From Marinobacter halotolerans (GTDB taxonomy: Bacteria > Pseudomonadota > Gammaproteobacteria > Pseudomonadales > Oleiphilaceae): 64,000 nt of DNA. The stretch's first letter is position 1. Each line of letters opens with the position of its first letter. Location: the NCBI RefSeq assembly GCF_008795985.1, contig NZ_VMHP01000001.1:1736001-1800000 (forward strand). Direction: 5' to 3'. This document shows, in pieces, positions 1-8,444 of this stretch. The notes beneath the pieces are model-generated. The model was not told where the DNA came from, did no database searches, and saw only the letters and a list, made by a program, of their open reading frames with translations. Made by a program: the position numbers and the translations under genes.

Positions 1-409
1 TGGACTGCTCGATGCCGTAAAGCAGCTCATTGGCCTGGCTGGCAATATTGTCGTGTGTGTAGCTTGCTTCCAGCAGGGTTTTTACCAGCATACACGCCCT
101 GGATGGTTCGGGGCTTTCCGGGCAGCAGGCAAGGGCGATATCCCGCAGATAATCCTGCAACGAATCAATGATTGAACCCTGTTCGCTCAGCAGCCCGCCC
201 AGCACGCTGTTGCCTTTTTCGACATAGGCATCCAGCGCTTCACTGAAGAGTTTGTCCTTACTGCCAAAGGTCGCGTAAATGCTGCCGGGGCGCATGTCCA
301 GGGCCTGCTCGATCTGTTTCATGGACGTGGCGTGGTAGCCGCGTTCCCAGAACAGGTGAACGGCTTTTTCCAGCGCGGTCTGTCGATCGTAGCGTGCGTT
401 TCTGGCCAT
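1..409 (-). CDS. TetR/AcrR family transcriptional regulator (3' end outside window)
   Basis: The translation, read on the minus strand, begins MARNARYDRQTALEKAV and runs off the left edge after about 136 residues. Residues 1-60 form the TetR-type DNA-binding domain: helix 1 (TALEKAVHLFWERGY), then the helix-turn-helix (TSMKQIEQALDMRPGSIYATF) ending in the usual G-S-I-Y-x-x-F-G-S-K-D-K-L turn. The rest is the start of the ligand/dimer domain, which varies between members, so the effector cannot be named. The start is the only ATG upstream of the HTH. An imperfect palindrome about 45 bp upstream could be its operator. Target genes are unknown; autorepression is common in the family. Confidence 0.86.
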   Translation of the reverse strand, partial: MARNARYDRQTALEKAVHLFWERGYHATSMKQIEQALDMRPGSIYATFGSKDKLFSEALDAYVEKGNSVLGGLLSEQGSIIDSLQDYLRDIALACCPESPEPSRACMLVKTLLEASYTHDNIASQANELLYGIEQS

Positions 410-453
410 GGTACTGCTCATCGGTGGCAAATCTGAGAGACCCTAACTATAAC

Positions 454-469
454 TTGAACGAACGCTCAA
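454..469. promoter_or_regulatory. Candidate TetR operator (imperfect palindrome)
   Basis: TTGAACGAACGCTCAA matches its own reverse complement at 12 of 16 positions (TTGA outer arms, CG/CG inner pairs). It lies about 45 bp upstream of the TetR-family start codon. Short dyads of this kind in front of tetR genes are usually the autoregulatory operator. This is inference from position and symmetry only. Confidence 0.35.
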
Positions 470-527
470 TAATAGCTGGGGCGACAGTGGGACCTGACGA
501 AGCACTCAGGAGCTCTGGAGGGAAAAC

Positions 528-1265
528 TCAGCTTAAGCGAATCACTCTCGCCATCAGTCTCCGCCAGTCGATGGGCAGAACGTCTTCCAGCCCAACCAGG
601 CGGGGGTCCCGGTTGGCGGGCAGCTCAAAAGGCTGCTTGCTGCCGTAGATTACGGTGTTGTTGGTTTTGCTTTTGAAAGCCAGTACCACCGCGAACTCCC
701 CCTGAAGCTGTCTGAAAAACGCCCCGTTAAGATCCGGCGTGCGGTGGTAATTCAACGCTATCCAGCCGCTGTCGGACAGAACCCTGCTGCATTGTTTGAT
801 AAACTCCCGCTGAACCTGGGTTGGGCTCATTCGCTCGGCGCTGTACATGTCCGCCATGATGAAATCCGTATGGCCATCGGGTAAGGCATCCACAGCATTG
901 CGGGCGTCTTCAACCGTCACGGTAAGACGAGGGGAGTCAGACAGATCGAAATACTCGCGGGCCACATCGACAACACTTTGGCGCAGTTCCACCGCATGAA
1001 CCTGGCACTCAGGCAGCGTGTGCAGCAGCGCATTGGCGACAACGCCGCCGCCAAGGCCCAGAATGGTGACGTGCGCAGGTCGGTGGAAGGCCACTGGCAA
1101 CAACATCGCGCGGCTGTATTCATGAACCGGCAGGTGCGGCCGACGCCGCGCGATCTTGCTCTGTTCGAAAACCGAATCGAAGGTCATCACCCGATGTTTG
1201 CGATAATCGATGACCAGAATGCCGCCAAGATCATCCCGGGCAAAGTGAATAATGTTGCCTTTCAA
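528..1265 (-). CDS. Spermidine-synthase-like, SAM-dependent methyltransferase-fold protein
   Basis: The protein has a Rossmann fold of the spermidine synthase/class I methyltransferase type. The glycine-rich nucleotide loop GLGGGVVANALL is at about residues 70-81, the acidic residue of HAVELRQ follows, then DARNAV and the MADMYSAE segment. Bona fide spermidine synthases have a D-S-S/T-D-P loop where this one has ADMYSAE, so polyamine synthesis is not assured and the substrate is unknown. The frame is open to 1337, which would overlap the divergent rlmA start. I prefer the TTG at 1265 (protein of about 245 aa, starting KGNIIHFARDD after the initiator) because GGAG lies at a proper distance upstream of it and rlmA then stays separate. 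Confidence 0.8.
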   Translation of the reverse strand: MKGNIIHFARDDLGGILVIDYRKHRVMTFDSVFEQSKIARRRPHLPVHEYSRAMLLPVAFHRPAHVTILGLGGGVVANALLHTLPECQVHAVELRQSVVDVAREYFDLSDSPRLTVTVEDARNAVDALPDGHTDFIMADMYSAERMSPTQVQREFIKQCSRVLSDSGWIALNYHRTPDLNGAFFRQLQGEFAVVLAFKSKTNNTVIYGSKQPFELPANRDPRLVGLEDVLPIDWRRLMARVIRLS

Positions 1266-1290
1266 TACCAGTGTCTCCGGTGAATGTGCT

Positions 1291-2133
1291 ATGAGCGTCG
1301 AGCCATTTTCTGCCCTTGCCTGCCCTTTGGACGGCAAACCGCTGAATCCCGATTCTACAACCTGGCGTTGCCAGGATGCCCACAGTTTCGACGTGGCCAG
1401 GCAGGGCTATATAAATTTGCTGCCCGTGCAGAATAAACGTTCTCTGCAGCCCGGGGACAGCAAAGAAATGGTCGCCGCCCGCCAGCGATTTCTGAATGCC
1501 GGTCATTACCTGCTCGTGGCAGAGGCTGTGCGTGACTCGGTTATTCGTGCTTTTGCCGGCAATTCAGGTGTGGTTTCCTGCCTCGATGCCGGCTGTGGCG
1601 AAGGCTATTACCTGCGGGAACTGGCTGCGGCCGACAATGGGCTGGCACTGTCCCTGATTGGCCTGGACATCTCCAAATGGGCGACCCTGGCCGCGGCAAA
1701 GCAGGACAAACGACCCCGTTGGCTGGTTGGTAGCAACGCTGGCCTGCCTATACTGCCCGGCACCCTGGACTGCATTCTCTGTCTTTTCGGTTTTCCCGTT
1801 TACAACGAATTTGCCCGCGTGCTGAAGCCGGGCGGGATGCTGATTCAGGCAGACGCGGGCCCGGACCACCTGAGGGAATTGCGGGAGATTATCTACCCGG
1901 CACTGAAATCTGAAAAGCCGGCGATGGAGCACGAACCAGAAGGCTTTTCCATCGCCGGGACGGATACCCTCAACTTCCCGCTGACGCTGACCCACCCGGA
2001 GGCCATCGCCGACCTGCTGGCAATGACTCCCCACTTTTACCGGGCGCCGCCTGAAGGACGAGAGAGAGCCGCAAGCTTGGAAATGCTGACGGTTACCATC
2101 CAGGTAAACCTTATCCAACGGCAGCGCATCTGA
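1291..2133 (+). CDS. rlmA: 23S rRNA (guanine-N1)-methyltransferase RlmA-type
   Basis: RlmA enzymes methylate N1 of a guanine in helix 35 of 23S rRNA (G745 in E. coli). The family signature is clear: an N-terminal zinc-finger region (ACPLDGK...WRCQDAHSFD), then GYINLLPVQNKRS and PGDSKEMVAARQRFLNAGHY, then the SAM loop LDAGCGEGYYL at about residues 98-108. Length is 280 aa, normal for the family. The second finger cysteine expected in C-P-L-C is an aspartate here (CPLD), so metal binding may be altered. ATG 1291 is chosen because GGTGA precedes it; the upstream in-frame ATG at 1252 has no support and would overlap the divergent gene further. Confidence 0.87.
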   Translation: MSVEPFSALACPLDGKPLNPDSTTWRCQDAHSFDVARQGYINLLPVQNKRSLQPGDSKEMVAARQRFLNAGHYLLVAEAVRDSVIRAFAGNSGVVSCLDAGCGEGYYLRELAAADNGLALSLIGLDISKWATLAAAKQDKRPRWLVGSNAGLPILPGTLDCILCLFGFPVYNEFARVLKPGGMLIQADAGPDHLRELREIIYPALKSEKPAMEHEPEGFSIAGTDTLNFPLTLTHPEAIADLLAMTPHFYRAPPEGRERAASLEMLTVTIQVNLIQRQRI

Positions 2134-2159
2134 ATTCCAATGGGCGATCGCCCGATCGG

Positions 2160-2507
2160 TTACTGATCCGCCCCGGCTTCCAGCAGGCATTCGACCAGGT
2201 CCGTGCGCTCGGCCATGGTCGCCACCATCAGTGGCGTCTGTGACTGATGATCCGGTAAATTGGGATCGGCTTCCCGGTCCAGCAGCATCCGGGCCGTCTC
2301 CGTGTGCCCGTTCTGGCAGGCCAGCATCAACAGGGTCTCGCCGTTGTTGGTGCGGATGTCTACCGGCACGCCCGCGTCGAGCATCACATTCAGGGGCCCG
2401 GTGCCACCGTTACGGGCCAGCTCGAAAAGCCCCTGTAGAAACGCAACGGCGTCTTCGTCTTTCTGGTTGTCCGGATTGCTGGGCTGGTCTGTTTTATCGC
2501 GGCTCAT
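2160..2507 (-). CDS. Small ankyrin-repeat protein
   Basis: This is a 115-residue protein. After a charged N-terminus (about 35 residues) come ankyrin repeats: NGETLLMLACQNGHTETARM, then LLDREADPNLPDHQSQTPLM followed by VATMAERTDLVECLLEAGAD. These show the consensus G-x-T-x-L-x-x-A and L-L-x-x-G-A-D. There is no signal peptide or membrane segment, so a cytoplasmic protein-binding adaptor is likely, with unknown partner. It sits convergent to rlmA and its end lies only 26 bp away. Confidence 0.84.
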   Translation of the reverse strand: MSRDKTDQPSNPDNQKDEDAVAFLQGLFELARNGGTGPLNVMLDAGVPVDIRTNNGETLLMLACQNGHTETARMLLDREADPNLPDHQSQTPLMVATMAERTDLVECLLEAGADQ

Positions 2508-2644
2508 AGTGTCTCTTTATGTTGCTCTGTTTGCTTTCATTCTGGCTCGGGTTTGCAGGGGATTCTGGACAGACCCACAACACCACTGTTAAAAACATGG
2601 TAACAGCGAAGTAAAAACCAATCAGGGCTCAGGAGATCAGCAAG

Positions 2645-3268
2645 GTGGATATTACAGTCCGAGGCATTGAAGAAGGCCAGCCGGTACCCGAGGAGTTTGC
2701 GTTCGGCGTATACAGTGAGCAGGACCACATGAGTTTTGGCCCCAACAAGAATCCGGAAGTGATCTGGGACAAGGCGCCGGAAGGCACCAAAAGCTTTGTG
2801 GTCATGATGTTTGACCCCGACGTGCCCAGCGTCGCAGATGACGCCAACCAGGAGGGGAAAGTCGTTTCGAAGGACATTCCCCGGGTGGATTTCTTTCACT
2901 GGCTGCTGGTGGATATTCCCGCCTCCACTTCCCGCATTCCCGAAGGGGAAGACAGTGACGGTGTCATGCCCAAGGGCAAGGAGCCGGGCCCTGGTCCCAT
3001 TGGTATTCGTGGCGTGAACAACTTCACCCAGTTTTTGGCCGGTAATCCCGACATGGCCGGCACCTACGGCGGCTACGACGGCCCCTGCCCGCCCTGGAAT
3101 GATGAGATCATTCACCACTACCACTACGAAGTGCATGCCCTGGATGTGGAAAGCCTTGGCCTTGACGGGGAGTTTGACGGCGCTGCGGTTCGCGACGCCA
3201 TGAAGGGGCATGTGCTGGATAGTGCACGTGTCACCGGTACCTACACCCTCAATCCGGATTTGTTCTGA
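2645..3268 (+). CDS. YbhB/YbcL-type phosphatidylethanolamine-binding (PEBP) protein
   Basis: The 207-residue protein has the PEBP fold signature: VVMMFDPDVPS (the D-P-D-x-P motif), FFHWLLVDIPAST (the H-W-L-V-x-D/N-I-P motif), GIRGVNNF, and GGYDGPCPPWNDEIIHHYHYEVHALD (the G-P-C-P-P and H-x-Y-x-F/V-x-x-x-A-L-D motifs). The bacterial branch is of uncertain role; E. coli YbhB binds small anions or ligands. The start is GTG 2645, with AGGAG about 10 bp upstream. No signal peptide is seen, so it is cytoplasmic. Confidence 0.88.
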   Translation: MDITVRGIEEGQPVPEEFAFGVYSEQDHMSFGPNKNPEVIWDKAPEGTKSFVVMMFDPDVPSVADDANQEGKVVSKDIPRVDFFHWLLVDIPASTSRIPEGEDSDGVMPKGKEPGPGPIGIRGVNNFTQFLAGNPDMAGTYGGYDGPCPPWNDEIIHHYHYEVHALDVESLGLDGEFDGAAVRDAMKGHVLDSARVTGTYTLNPDLF

Positions 3269-3271
3269 GCG

Positions 3272-3293
3272 GCCGATTATGTAACAAATCGGC
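3272..3293 (+). terminator. Weak hairpin after the PEBP gene
   Basis: GCCGATT and AATCGGC form a perfect 7-bp stem with an 8-nt loop immediately after the PEBP stop codon. No T-tract follows, so any termination would be Rho-dependent or weak. Confidence 0.25.
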
Positions 3294-3346
3294 GGTCTCC
3301 GGGTCTGTGCTGACAGCCTTTATTCACTCACAGACCAGGAGTTGCC

Positions 3347-4195
3347 ATGCGCTTTATCCGACTCACGGGGTTCACCGCCCTTTTATTGGTGTTCTTTGCG
3401 GGAGCCGCCCGGGCTGACGTGAATCCACAGCTCTACGAGCCCTACCAGAAGCTACTTGACCGTTTCCTGATCGAAAAGGATCTGCCCGGTGGTGGCCTGG
3501 TTTCCGCCTTCGATTACCGGGCCGCGTCGAATGACGGCAACACCCTGAAGTTGCTCTCGGACCAGCGCGAAGCCCTTGCCGGGTTTGATCCCTCCCGGCT
3601 TGGCGGAAAGCTGGAGTCGGTTGCCTTCTGGATCAACGCCTATAATTTTTTCATGGTGAATCAGTTACTGACGGAGCAGCCGGATGGCGAGCTGGTGGCG
3701 TCGGTGTGGGATTACGGTGGCCGCATCAACCCCTTTGTAGACAGCGTGTTTCAGCGCGAAAAGTTTGTGGTCGGTGGGGAGAAATACAGCCTGGACCACA
3801 TTGAAAAAGGCATTCTCCTGGGTGCTGACTATGCCGACAAAGGCTGGAAGGACGCCCGGGTTCATTTTGCGGTGAATTGCGCGGCCGTGGGCTGCCCGCC
3901 GCTACGCCAGGCGATTTACACCGCCGACAATCTTGAAGATCTGCTGGCAGAGAATACCCGCCGGGCCTTTTTAACCGACTACCACTTGAAGGTCGAGGGT
4001 AAAATTCTTTACGTCACTGAACTGTTCAAGTGGTATGAAGATGACTTCAAAGAGGCTGCCAGATCCCGCAAAGCGTTTATCAGGGAATGGGTGGATTCGG
4101 CCCTGGCAGAGCGTGTGACGCAAACGTCCTCCGTGATGTTTATTGATTACGACTGGTCGCTTAACAAGCCGTCCAACTTTCCGGAATTTCGATAG
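3347..4195 (+). CDS. Exported DUF547 protein
   Basis: This 282-residue protein starts with a Sec signal peptide (MRFIRLTGFTALLLVFFAGA, cleavage probably after ARA). The DUF547 core follows: AFWINAYNFFMVNQLL, then HFAVNCAAVGCPPL with its conserved cysteines, then an AFL/Y-rich tail. The domain is related to cysteine peptidase/transglutaminase-like folds, but no activity is established. AGGAG sits 7 bp before the ATG. The SDR gene follows 14 bp downstream, so the two are probably cotranscribed. Confidence 0.87.
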   Translation: MRFIRLTGFTALLLVFFAGAARADVNPQLYEPYQKLLDRFLIEKDLPGGGLVSAFDYRAASNDGNTLKLLSDQREALAGFDPSRLGGKLESVAFWINAYNFFMVNQLLTEQPDGELVASVWDYGGRINPFVDSVFQREKFVVGGEKYSLDHIEKGILLGADYADKGWKDARVHFAVNCAAVGCPPLRQAIYTADNLEDLLAENTRRAFLTDYHLKVEGKILYVTELFKWYEDDFKEAARSRKAFIREWVDSALAERVTQTSSVMFIDYDWSLNKPSNFPEFR

Positions 4196-4209
4196 TCTCG
4201 AGGTGGGAT

Positions 4210-4908
4210 ATGAAAAAGGTATGCGCAGTTATGGGGGTAGGCCCGGGCAACGGCGAAGCCTTTGTGCGGCGGTTCAGCGATGAGGGCTTTCAGATAGCGA
4301 TGCTTGCTCGCAGCGAAGACTACCTGAAACAGCTTGAGCAATCGGTATCCGGTACCCACGCGTTCCCCTGTGACCTGATGGAGCCGGGGCAGGTCACTTC
4401 GGTGCTGGCGGAAATCGAGTGCAGGCTCGGGCCGGTGTCGGTCATGCTTTATAATGCCGGTGGCGGTGTGTTCAAGAATGTGGAAGAAGCCAGCCTGGAT
4501 GACTTCGAAGCCAACTGGCGCCTGAATGTTCAGGGCCTGGTGGCCGCCACCAAAGCGGCCTTGCCACAGCTTCGCCAGCACGATGCCTCCAGCATTATCG
4601 TTACCAGTGCTTCAGCCGCTACCCGGGGCCGGGTCAACACGGCGCCCTTTGCTTCCGCCAAGGCCGCCCAGCGTAGTCTTGCCCAGTCCCTGGCCCGCCA
4701 GCTCGGCCCGGAAAAGATTCACGTGGCCAATGTGGTGATTGACGGCGTGGTCGACCTGCCCCGCACCCGCCAAATGCTTCCGGACAAACCGGATGACTTC
4801 TTTGTGCAGCCGTCGGCAGTGGCTGACGCTGTCTGGACACTCAGCCAGCAGGATCCGTCGGCCTGGACCTTCGAGCTGGATATCCGCCCGTTCGGGGAAA
4901 ACTGGTAA
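4210..4908 (+). CDS. SDR-family protein with the catalytic tyrosine replaced
   Basis: This is a 232-residue Rossmann-fold short-chain dehydrogenase/reductase. It has GVGPGNGEAF (cofactor loop, residues 9-18), NAGGG (82-86), and a serine-rich strand VTSASAATRG (131-140). The catalytic Y-x-x-x-K reads F147-A-S-A-K151, so the proton-donating tyrosine is phenylalanine. The cofactor glycine motif is also loose (G-x-G-x-G-N-G). The protein may have lost redox activity or act by another mechanism. GAGGTGGG precedes the ATG. It lies 14 bp after the DUF547 gene. Confidence 0.85.
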   Translation: MKKVCAVMGVGPGNGEAFVRRFSDEGFQIAMLARSEDYLKQLEQSVSGTHAFPCDLMEPGQVTSVLAEIECRLGPVSVMLYNAGGGVFKNVEEASLDDFEANWRLNVQGLVAATKAALPQLRQHDASSIIVTSASAATRGRVNTAPFASAKAAQRSLAQSLARQLGPEKIHVANVVIDGVVDLPRTRQMLPDKPDDFFVQPSAVADAVWTLSQQDPSAWTFELDIRPFGENW

Positions 4909-4934
4909 TTCACGTTCGCGTTTTCGGAAGCCAT

Positions 4935-5681
4935 TTATACCGGGTTGGTGGCCAGAATCTTCTTCAGAAAGTCCTGCGTCCGGGGATCCTTGGGGTTGTA
5001 GAAAATCTCGCTGGGCGGTCCCTGTTCCACAATCCGGCCGCCGTCGATAAAGATCACCCGGTCGGCGACATCCCGTGCGAAGGACATTTCGTGGGTCACC
5101 ACCATCATGGTTTGACGCTCAGAGGCCAGCTGTTTCATCAGTCCCAGCACTTCTTCCACCCATTCCGGGTCCAGGGATGACGTGGGTTCATCGAACAGGA
5201 TGACCTCGGCCCCCGTGGCCATGGCGCGGCCAATGCCCACCCGTTGCTGCTGCCCGCCGGACATGGCCGCCGGATAGGCATCCGCCTTATCGGCCAGTCC
5301 GATCTGCTGCAGTATCTCGCGAGCTCGTTTGTACGCTTTTTCCTTGGGCCATTTGTCCACCACCAGAAGGCGCTCGGCGATGTTCTGTAAGGCGGTCTTG
5401 TTGGCGAACAGCGCGTAGTTCTGGAACACGAAGGCGGTTCGCCGCCGCATGGACAGGATGTCTGAGCGGCTGGCCTTGCGCACATCCACCGTCAGGTCGC
5501 CCACGGTCATGGTTCCGGCGGTGGGCTGTTCCAGAAAATTGAGGCAGCGCAGTAGGGTGGATTTGCCGGTGCCCGACGGCCCGATGATCACCACGATCTC
5601 GCCTTTCTCGATGGCCAGATCAATACCGTCGAGAACGACCGTGTCGCCAAATTGCTTGCTCAGTGACTCCAGTTTGATCAT
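4935..5681 (-). CDS. Polar amino-acid ABC transporter, ATP-binding subunit
   Basis: The 248-residue ATPase belongs to the HisP/GlnQ class of polar amino-acid importers. It has Walker [10 protein letters not shown] (about residues 34-42), Q-loop [10 protein letters not shown] signature [16 protein letters not shown], Walker [15 protein letters not shown], and H-loop VVTHEM. Its ATG overlaps the permease stop by 4 bp, so translation is coupled. Substrate specificity cannot be read from this subunit. Confidence 0.93.
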   Translation of the reverse strand: MIKLESLSKQFGDTVVLDGIDLAIEKGEIVVIIGPSGTGKSTLLRCLNFLEQPTAGTMTVGDLTVDVRKASRSDILSMRRRTAFVFQNYALFANKTALQNIAERLLVVDKWPKEKAYKRAREILQQIGLADKADAYPAAMSGGQQQRVGIGRAMATGAEVILFDEPTSSLDPEWVEEVLGLMKQLASERQTMMVVTHEMSFARDVADRVIFIDGGRIVEQGPPSEIFYNPKDPRTQDFLKKILATNPV

Positions 5682-6352
5682 CGGCTATAGGCCTTGTTCA
5701 GGCGGATTTCCAGGTAGTACTGAAGCTTGGACAGCATTTCTACCACGATCCAGTAGATAACGGCGGCCACGATAAAGGCTTCAAAATACAGGAAGCTGCC
5801 GGCGGCTTCCTTCTGGGTGGCCCCCATCAGCTCGGTGACGCCGAGGGTAAATGCCAGGGAGGTGGCCTTGATCATGTCGATGAAGTAGTTCATCAGGGTG
5901 GGCAGCGCTACCCGGGTGGCCTGGGGCAGGACGATCCGGCGCATCATCTGGCCGTTGGTCATGCCGATGGACAGAGCCGCTTCGGTCTGGCTGCGGTCAA
6001 CGCCCACAATGGCGGCGCGGATGGATTCCGCCATATAGGCGGAAAAATGCATGGTCAGGCCCATGATGGTTGCCGTGACGCCGTCTATCACCGTCAGCCC
6101 GCTGGCCAACTGAGGCAGCCCGTAATAGAACAGGAACAGCTGCACCAGCAGTGGCGTACCCCGGAAAAAGGAGATGAACACAATGGTCAGCTGGTTGAGG
6201 ACCGGAATGCCCAGTACCCGAACCACCGCAAACAGGCAGGCAAGGATCAGCGCAAGCGCCATCCCCGTGCCTGCCAGCTGAAGGGTCAGGGGCAGATACC
6301 CGAGCAGTACGGGTATCAGCCCCACCATATAGTCGACGTTTAACACGTCCAT
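5678..6352 (-). CDS. Polar amino-acid ABC transporter, permease subunit
   Basis: This is a 224-residue inner-membrane permease of the HisM/GlnP family with about five hydrophobic helices. The N-terminal part has the family [19 protein letters not shown] segment. The EAA loop reads [20 protein letters not shown] at about residues 140-160, where it docks on the ATPase. With a single permease gene present, the channel is probably a homodimer. It ends overlapping the ATPase gene and follows the binding-protein gene by 25 bp. Confidence 0.92.
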   Translation of the reverse strand: MDVLNVDYMVGLIPVLLGYLPLTLQLAGTGMALALILACLFAVVRVLGIPVLNQLTIVFISFFRGTPLLVQLFLFYYGLPQLASGLTVIDGVTATIMGLTMHFSAYMAESIRAAIVGVDRSQTEAALSIGMTNGQMMRRIVLPQATRVALPTLMNYFIDMIKATSLAFTLGVTELMGATQKEAAGSFLYFEAFIVAAVIYWIVVEMLSKLQYYLEIRLNKAYSR

Positions 6353-6377
6353 AGGCAGTCAGGCCTCTGTTGGGCCC

Positions 6378-7133
6378 TCAGGGCCGGGTGATGTCGGTGC
6401 CGAACCACTTCTTGGAGATGGCTTTCAGCTCGCCTTTATCCCGCAGAGAGGCAAGGGCCTTGTTCACCTCGTCGCGAAGTTCGCGGCCCGCCTCGGTATC
6501 CCGGAACGGGTAGGCGTTGGTGATCTGTGAGAAGGTGGGGCCGGCCAGCTCAAGCGGCAGTGGCTTTTCCTTGATAATCTGGCTGGCGCTCACCCGGTCC
6601 ATGACGAAGGCATCGACACGGCCTAGGGCGGTGTCGCGCTCAAGATTGCTTTCGTAGGTCTTGATATCGATCTGATCGGCGTAGGGAAGCTCCCTCAGCA
6701 GCGCTTCGAAATTGGAGCCCAGGTTCACCGCGACCGTCTTACCCTTCAGATCTTCCACGTTTTCGACTTCGGTATTGCCTTTTTTGGTGACCACCTGGGC
6801 GCCGTCATAGACGTAGGGGGCACTGAAGATATAGGCCTTTTGCCGGTCCTCGGTGATGGTGATCTGGTTGGCTACGGTGTCGATGCGACCGGATTCCAGC
6901 ATGCCCATCAGTCCGGAGAAGTTGGCAGTTTCAAACTGGATTTCACGGCCCATCTCCTCGCCGATCGCCTTCATGATGTCCACGTCAAAGCCCTTGAGCG
7001 TGTCCTGCTCCACAAAGGTGAACGGGAAGTACTGGCCGGACATGCCGACTTTCAGCGGGTCTTCCTGGGCCAGCAGAGGAGCGCTGACGACCAGTGAAAT
7101 CATCAGCAAAGTATTGATTAATAGTGTTTTCAT
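6378..7133 (-). CDS. Amino-acid ABC transporter, periplasmic substrate-binding protein
   Basis: The mature family-3 solute-binding protein is preceded by a Sec signal peptide (MKTLLINTLLMISLVVSAP, cut after LLA). Core motifs include VGMSGQYFPFTFVEQDTLKG, FDVDIMKAIGEEMG and the central GRIDTVANQITIT. Total length is 251 aa. The frame stays open to 7253, but the ATG at 7133 has a strong AAAGGAGG 6 bp upstream, and only this start gives the signal peptide at the N-terminus. First of the three transporter genes; the ligand is probably a polar amino acid. Confidence 0.92.
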   Translation of the reverse strand: MKTLLINTLLMISLVVSAPLLAQEDPLKVGMSGQYFPFTFVEQDTLKGFDVDIMKAIGEEMGREIQFETANFSGLMGMLESGRIDTVANQITITEDRQKAYIFSAPYVYDGAQVVTKKGNTEVENVEDLKGKTVAVNLGSNFEALLRELPYADQIDIKTYESNLERDTALGRVDAFVMDRVSASQIIKEKPLPLELAGPTFSQITNAYPFRDTEAGRELRDEVNKALASLRDKGELKAISKKWFGTDITRP

Positions 7134-7191
7134 AAAGCCTCCTTTGATATGCATCCTACCTGAAGCACTGTCTTGGGAGAAAACCGGACGA

Positions 7192-8376
7192 TTACAACCC
7201 TTGCGGGTACTGAACGAGCGCCTCGATATCACTGAGGATAGCCGGGGATTCACTGACCCGCACTAGCCAGCTTAGCGGAATGCCATGCTCGCTACCCACG
7301 CCATGCATCGCGGCCATGGCCGGCCCGATGATCCAGGCGCGGCCACAGGAGTCACCCCCACACTGGATATTGGCGCGAACCGCCTCGGTATAACTACTGG
7401 CATGGGTCAGGATATGAAAGATCACCGGCATGGCTTCATGCAGATAGCAGGTGCGCCCAAACGTGTCGCCGGCCTTTACCGCATCCAGCGATGCGCCGGA
7501 TTGCGCTCGGGACAGGCTTGCCTGGTCCGGCGCCTCGGCTTCGGCCGCTGCCAGCGCTGCCTGCATTGAATCGCCCCGGAAAAGATGATCCAGAAGCCTG
7601 GCCGCGCATTTTGCCCACGCCACGGCGTCGTCGTTGTGATTGGTCACTCGAACCGCCGCTTCGGTGACTTCCATCAACCGATCACTGCCACAATAGCAGG
7701 CCACCAGTGGCGGCAGTTTGGATACGGCGGGCAGTTGCATGTCGTCTGCGCCGCTTTCCGGCCGAAGATGCTGGTCGATGGTCTCAGTAATATGCACCCC
7801 GGCCTCCTGGACATCGGTTTCATGATAGGTCAGATCGATGGCCGTCCTTACCGGCGCGGCCAGTTGATCACCGCTGAGGCGCCGGGTGTAGGGTAAGACC
7901 TTCTGAACCAGTACCCGCTTCTGCTGATCGGTCAGGTGGGCCGTGGTGGTCTTCAGAGCCTCGTCGATCGCATTCTGCTCAATGACGTTAAGGTTGTTCA
8001 GGGTCACCCGCGTGGGGTTGTCGAGATAACCGCACCATCCACCACCAGGCCCGAAAAAATTCCGGAAACGCCGCTGGTAATCGCGGACATCCAGCTTCCC
8101 TTCATTCGCCAGCAGACTGTCGGTGATCACACCCGTGGCGGCGCCATAATGACTGACATCGCCGATTTTTTTGCCCTCATGGGCAAAATACCCGAGCCCG
8201 CCTTTGAAGTAGTCTGCCTTTGGTGGCAGGAATTCCGGGGACTGGCCGCCGACCTCCAGAATACGCGGGCTGTTGTAGAGCCAGTGGAGGCCGAGGCTGG
8301 CGGCATCGGCCACCCAGCCACCGGCGAGGGCATTGATCAGGCGGGCTTTGTCTTCGGGAGATCTGTTCTGATGCAT
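7192..8376 (-). CDS. ADP-ribosylglycohydrolase-family protein with modified metal motif
   Basis: The 394-residue protein matches the ADP-ribosylglycohydrolase (DraG/ARH) fold. The N-terminal GGWVADAASLGLHW corresponds to the G-x-x-x-G-D-A-x-G metal site. The C-terminal NIQCGGDSCGRAWIIGPAMA corresponds to G-G-D-T-D-T-x-A. The second aspartate of D-x-D is missing (GGDSCGR), a pattern I associate with a divergent subfamily whose substrate is unproven. It lies 58 bp upstream of the amino-acid ABC transporter on the same strand, so it may head that operon. Removal of ADP-ribose from a protein or small molecule is the family role; that is not demonstrated here. Confidence 0.82.
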   Translation of the reverse strand: MHQNRSPEDKARLINALAGGWVADAASLGLHWLYNSPRILEVGGQSPEFLPPKADYFKGGLGYFAHEGKKIGDVSHYGAATGVITDSLLANEGKLDVRDYQRRFRNFFGPGGGWCGYLDNPTRVTLNNLNVIEQNAIDEALKTTTAHLTDQQKRVLVQKVLPYTRRLSGDQLAAPVRTAIDLTYHETDVQEAGVHITETIDQHLRPESGADDMQLPAVSKLPPLVACYCGSDRLMEVTEAAVRVTNHNDDAVAWAKCAARLLDHLFRGDSMQAALAAAEAEAPDQASLSRAQSGASLDAVKAGDTFGRTCYLHEAMPVIFHILTHASSYTEAVRANIQCGGDSCGRAWIIGPAMAAMHGVGSEHGIPLSWLVRVSESPAILSDIEALVQYPQGL

Positions 8377-8444
8377 CGGATCTTCTCCTCTAGAGGCTGG
8401 GCGGGTGGTAATTGCTTCTTTTGAATCAGGGGATTTACGTCGAG

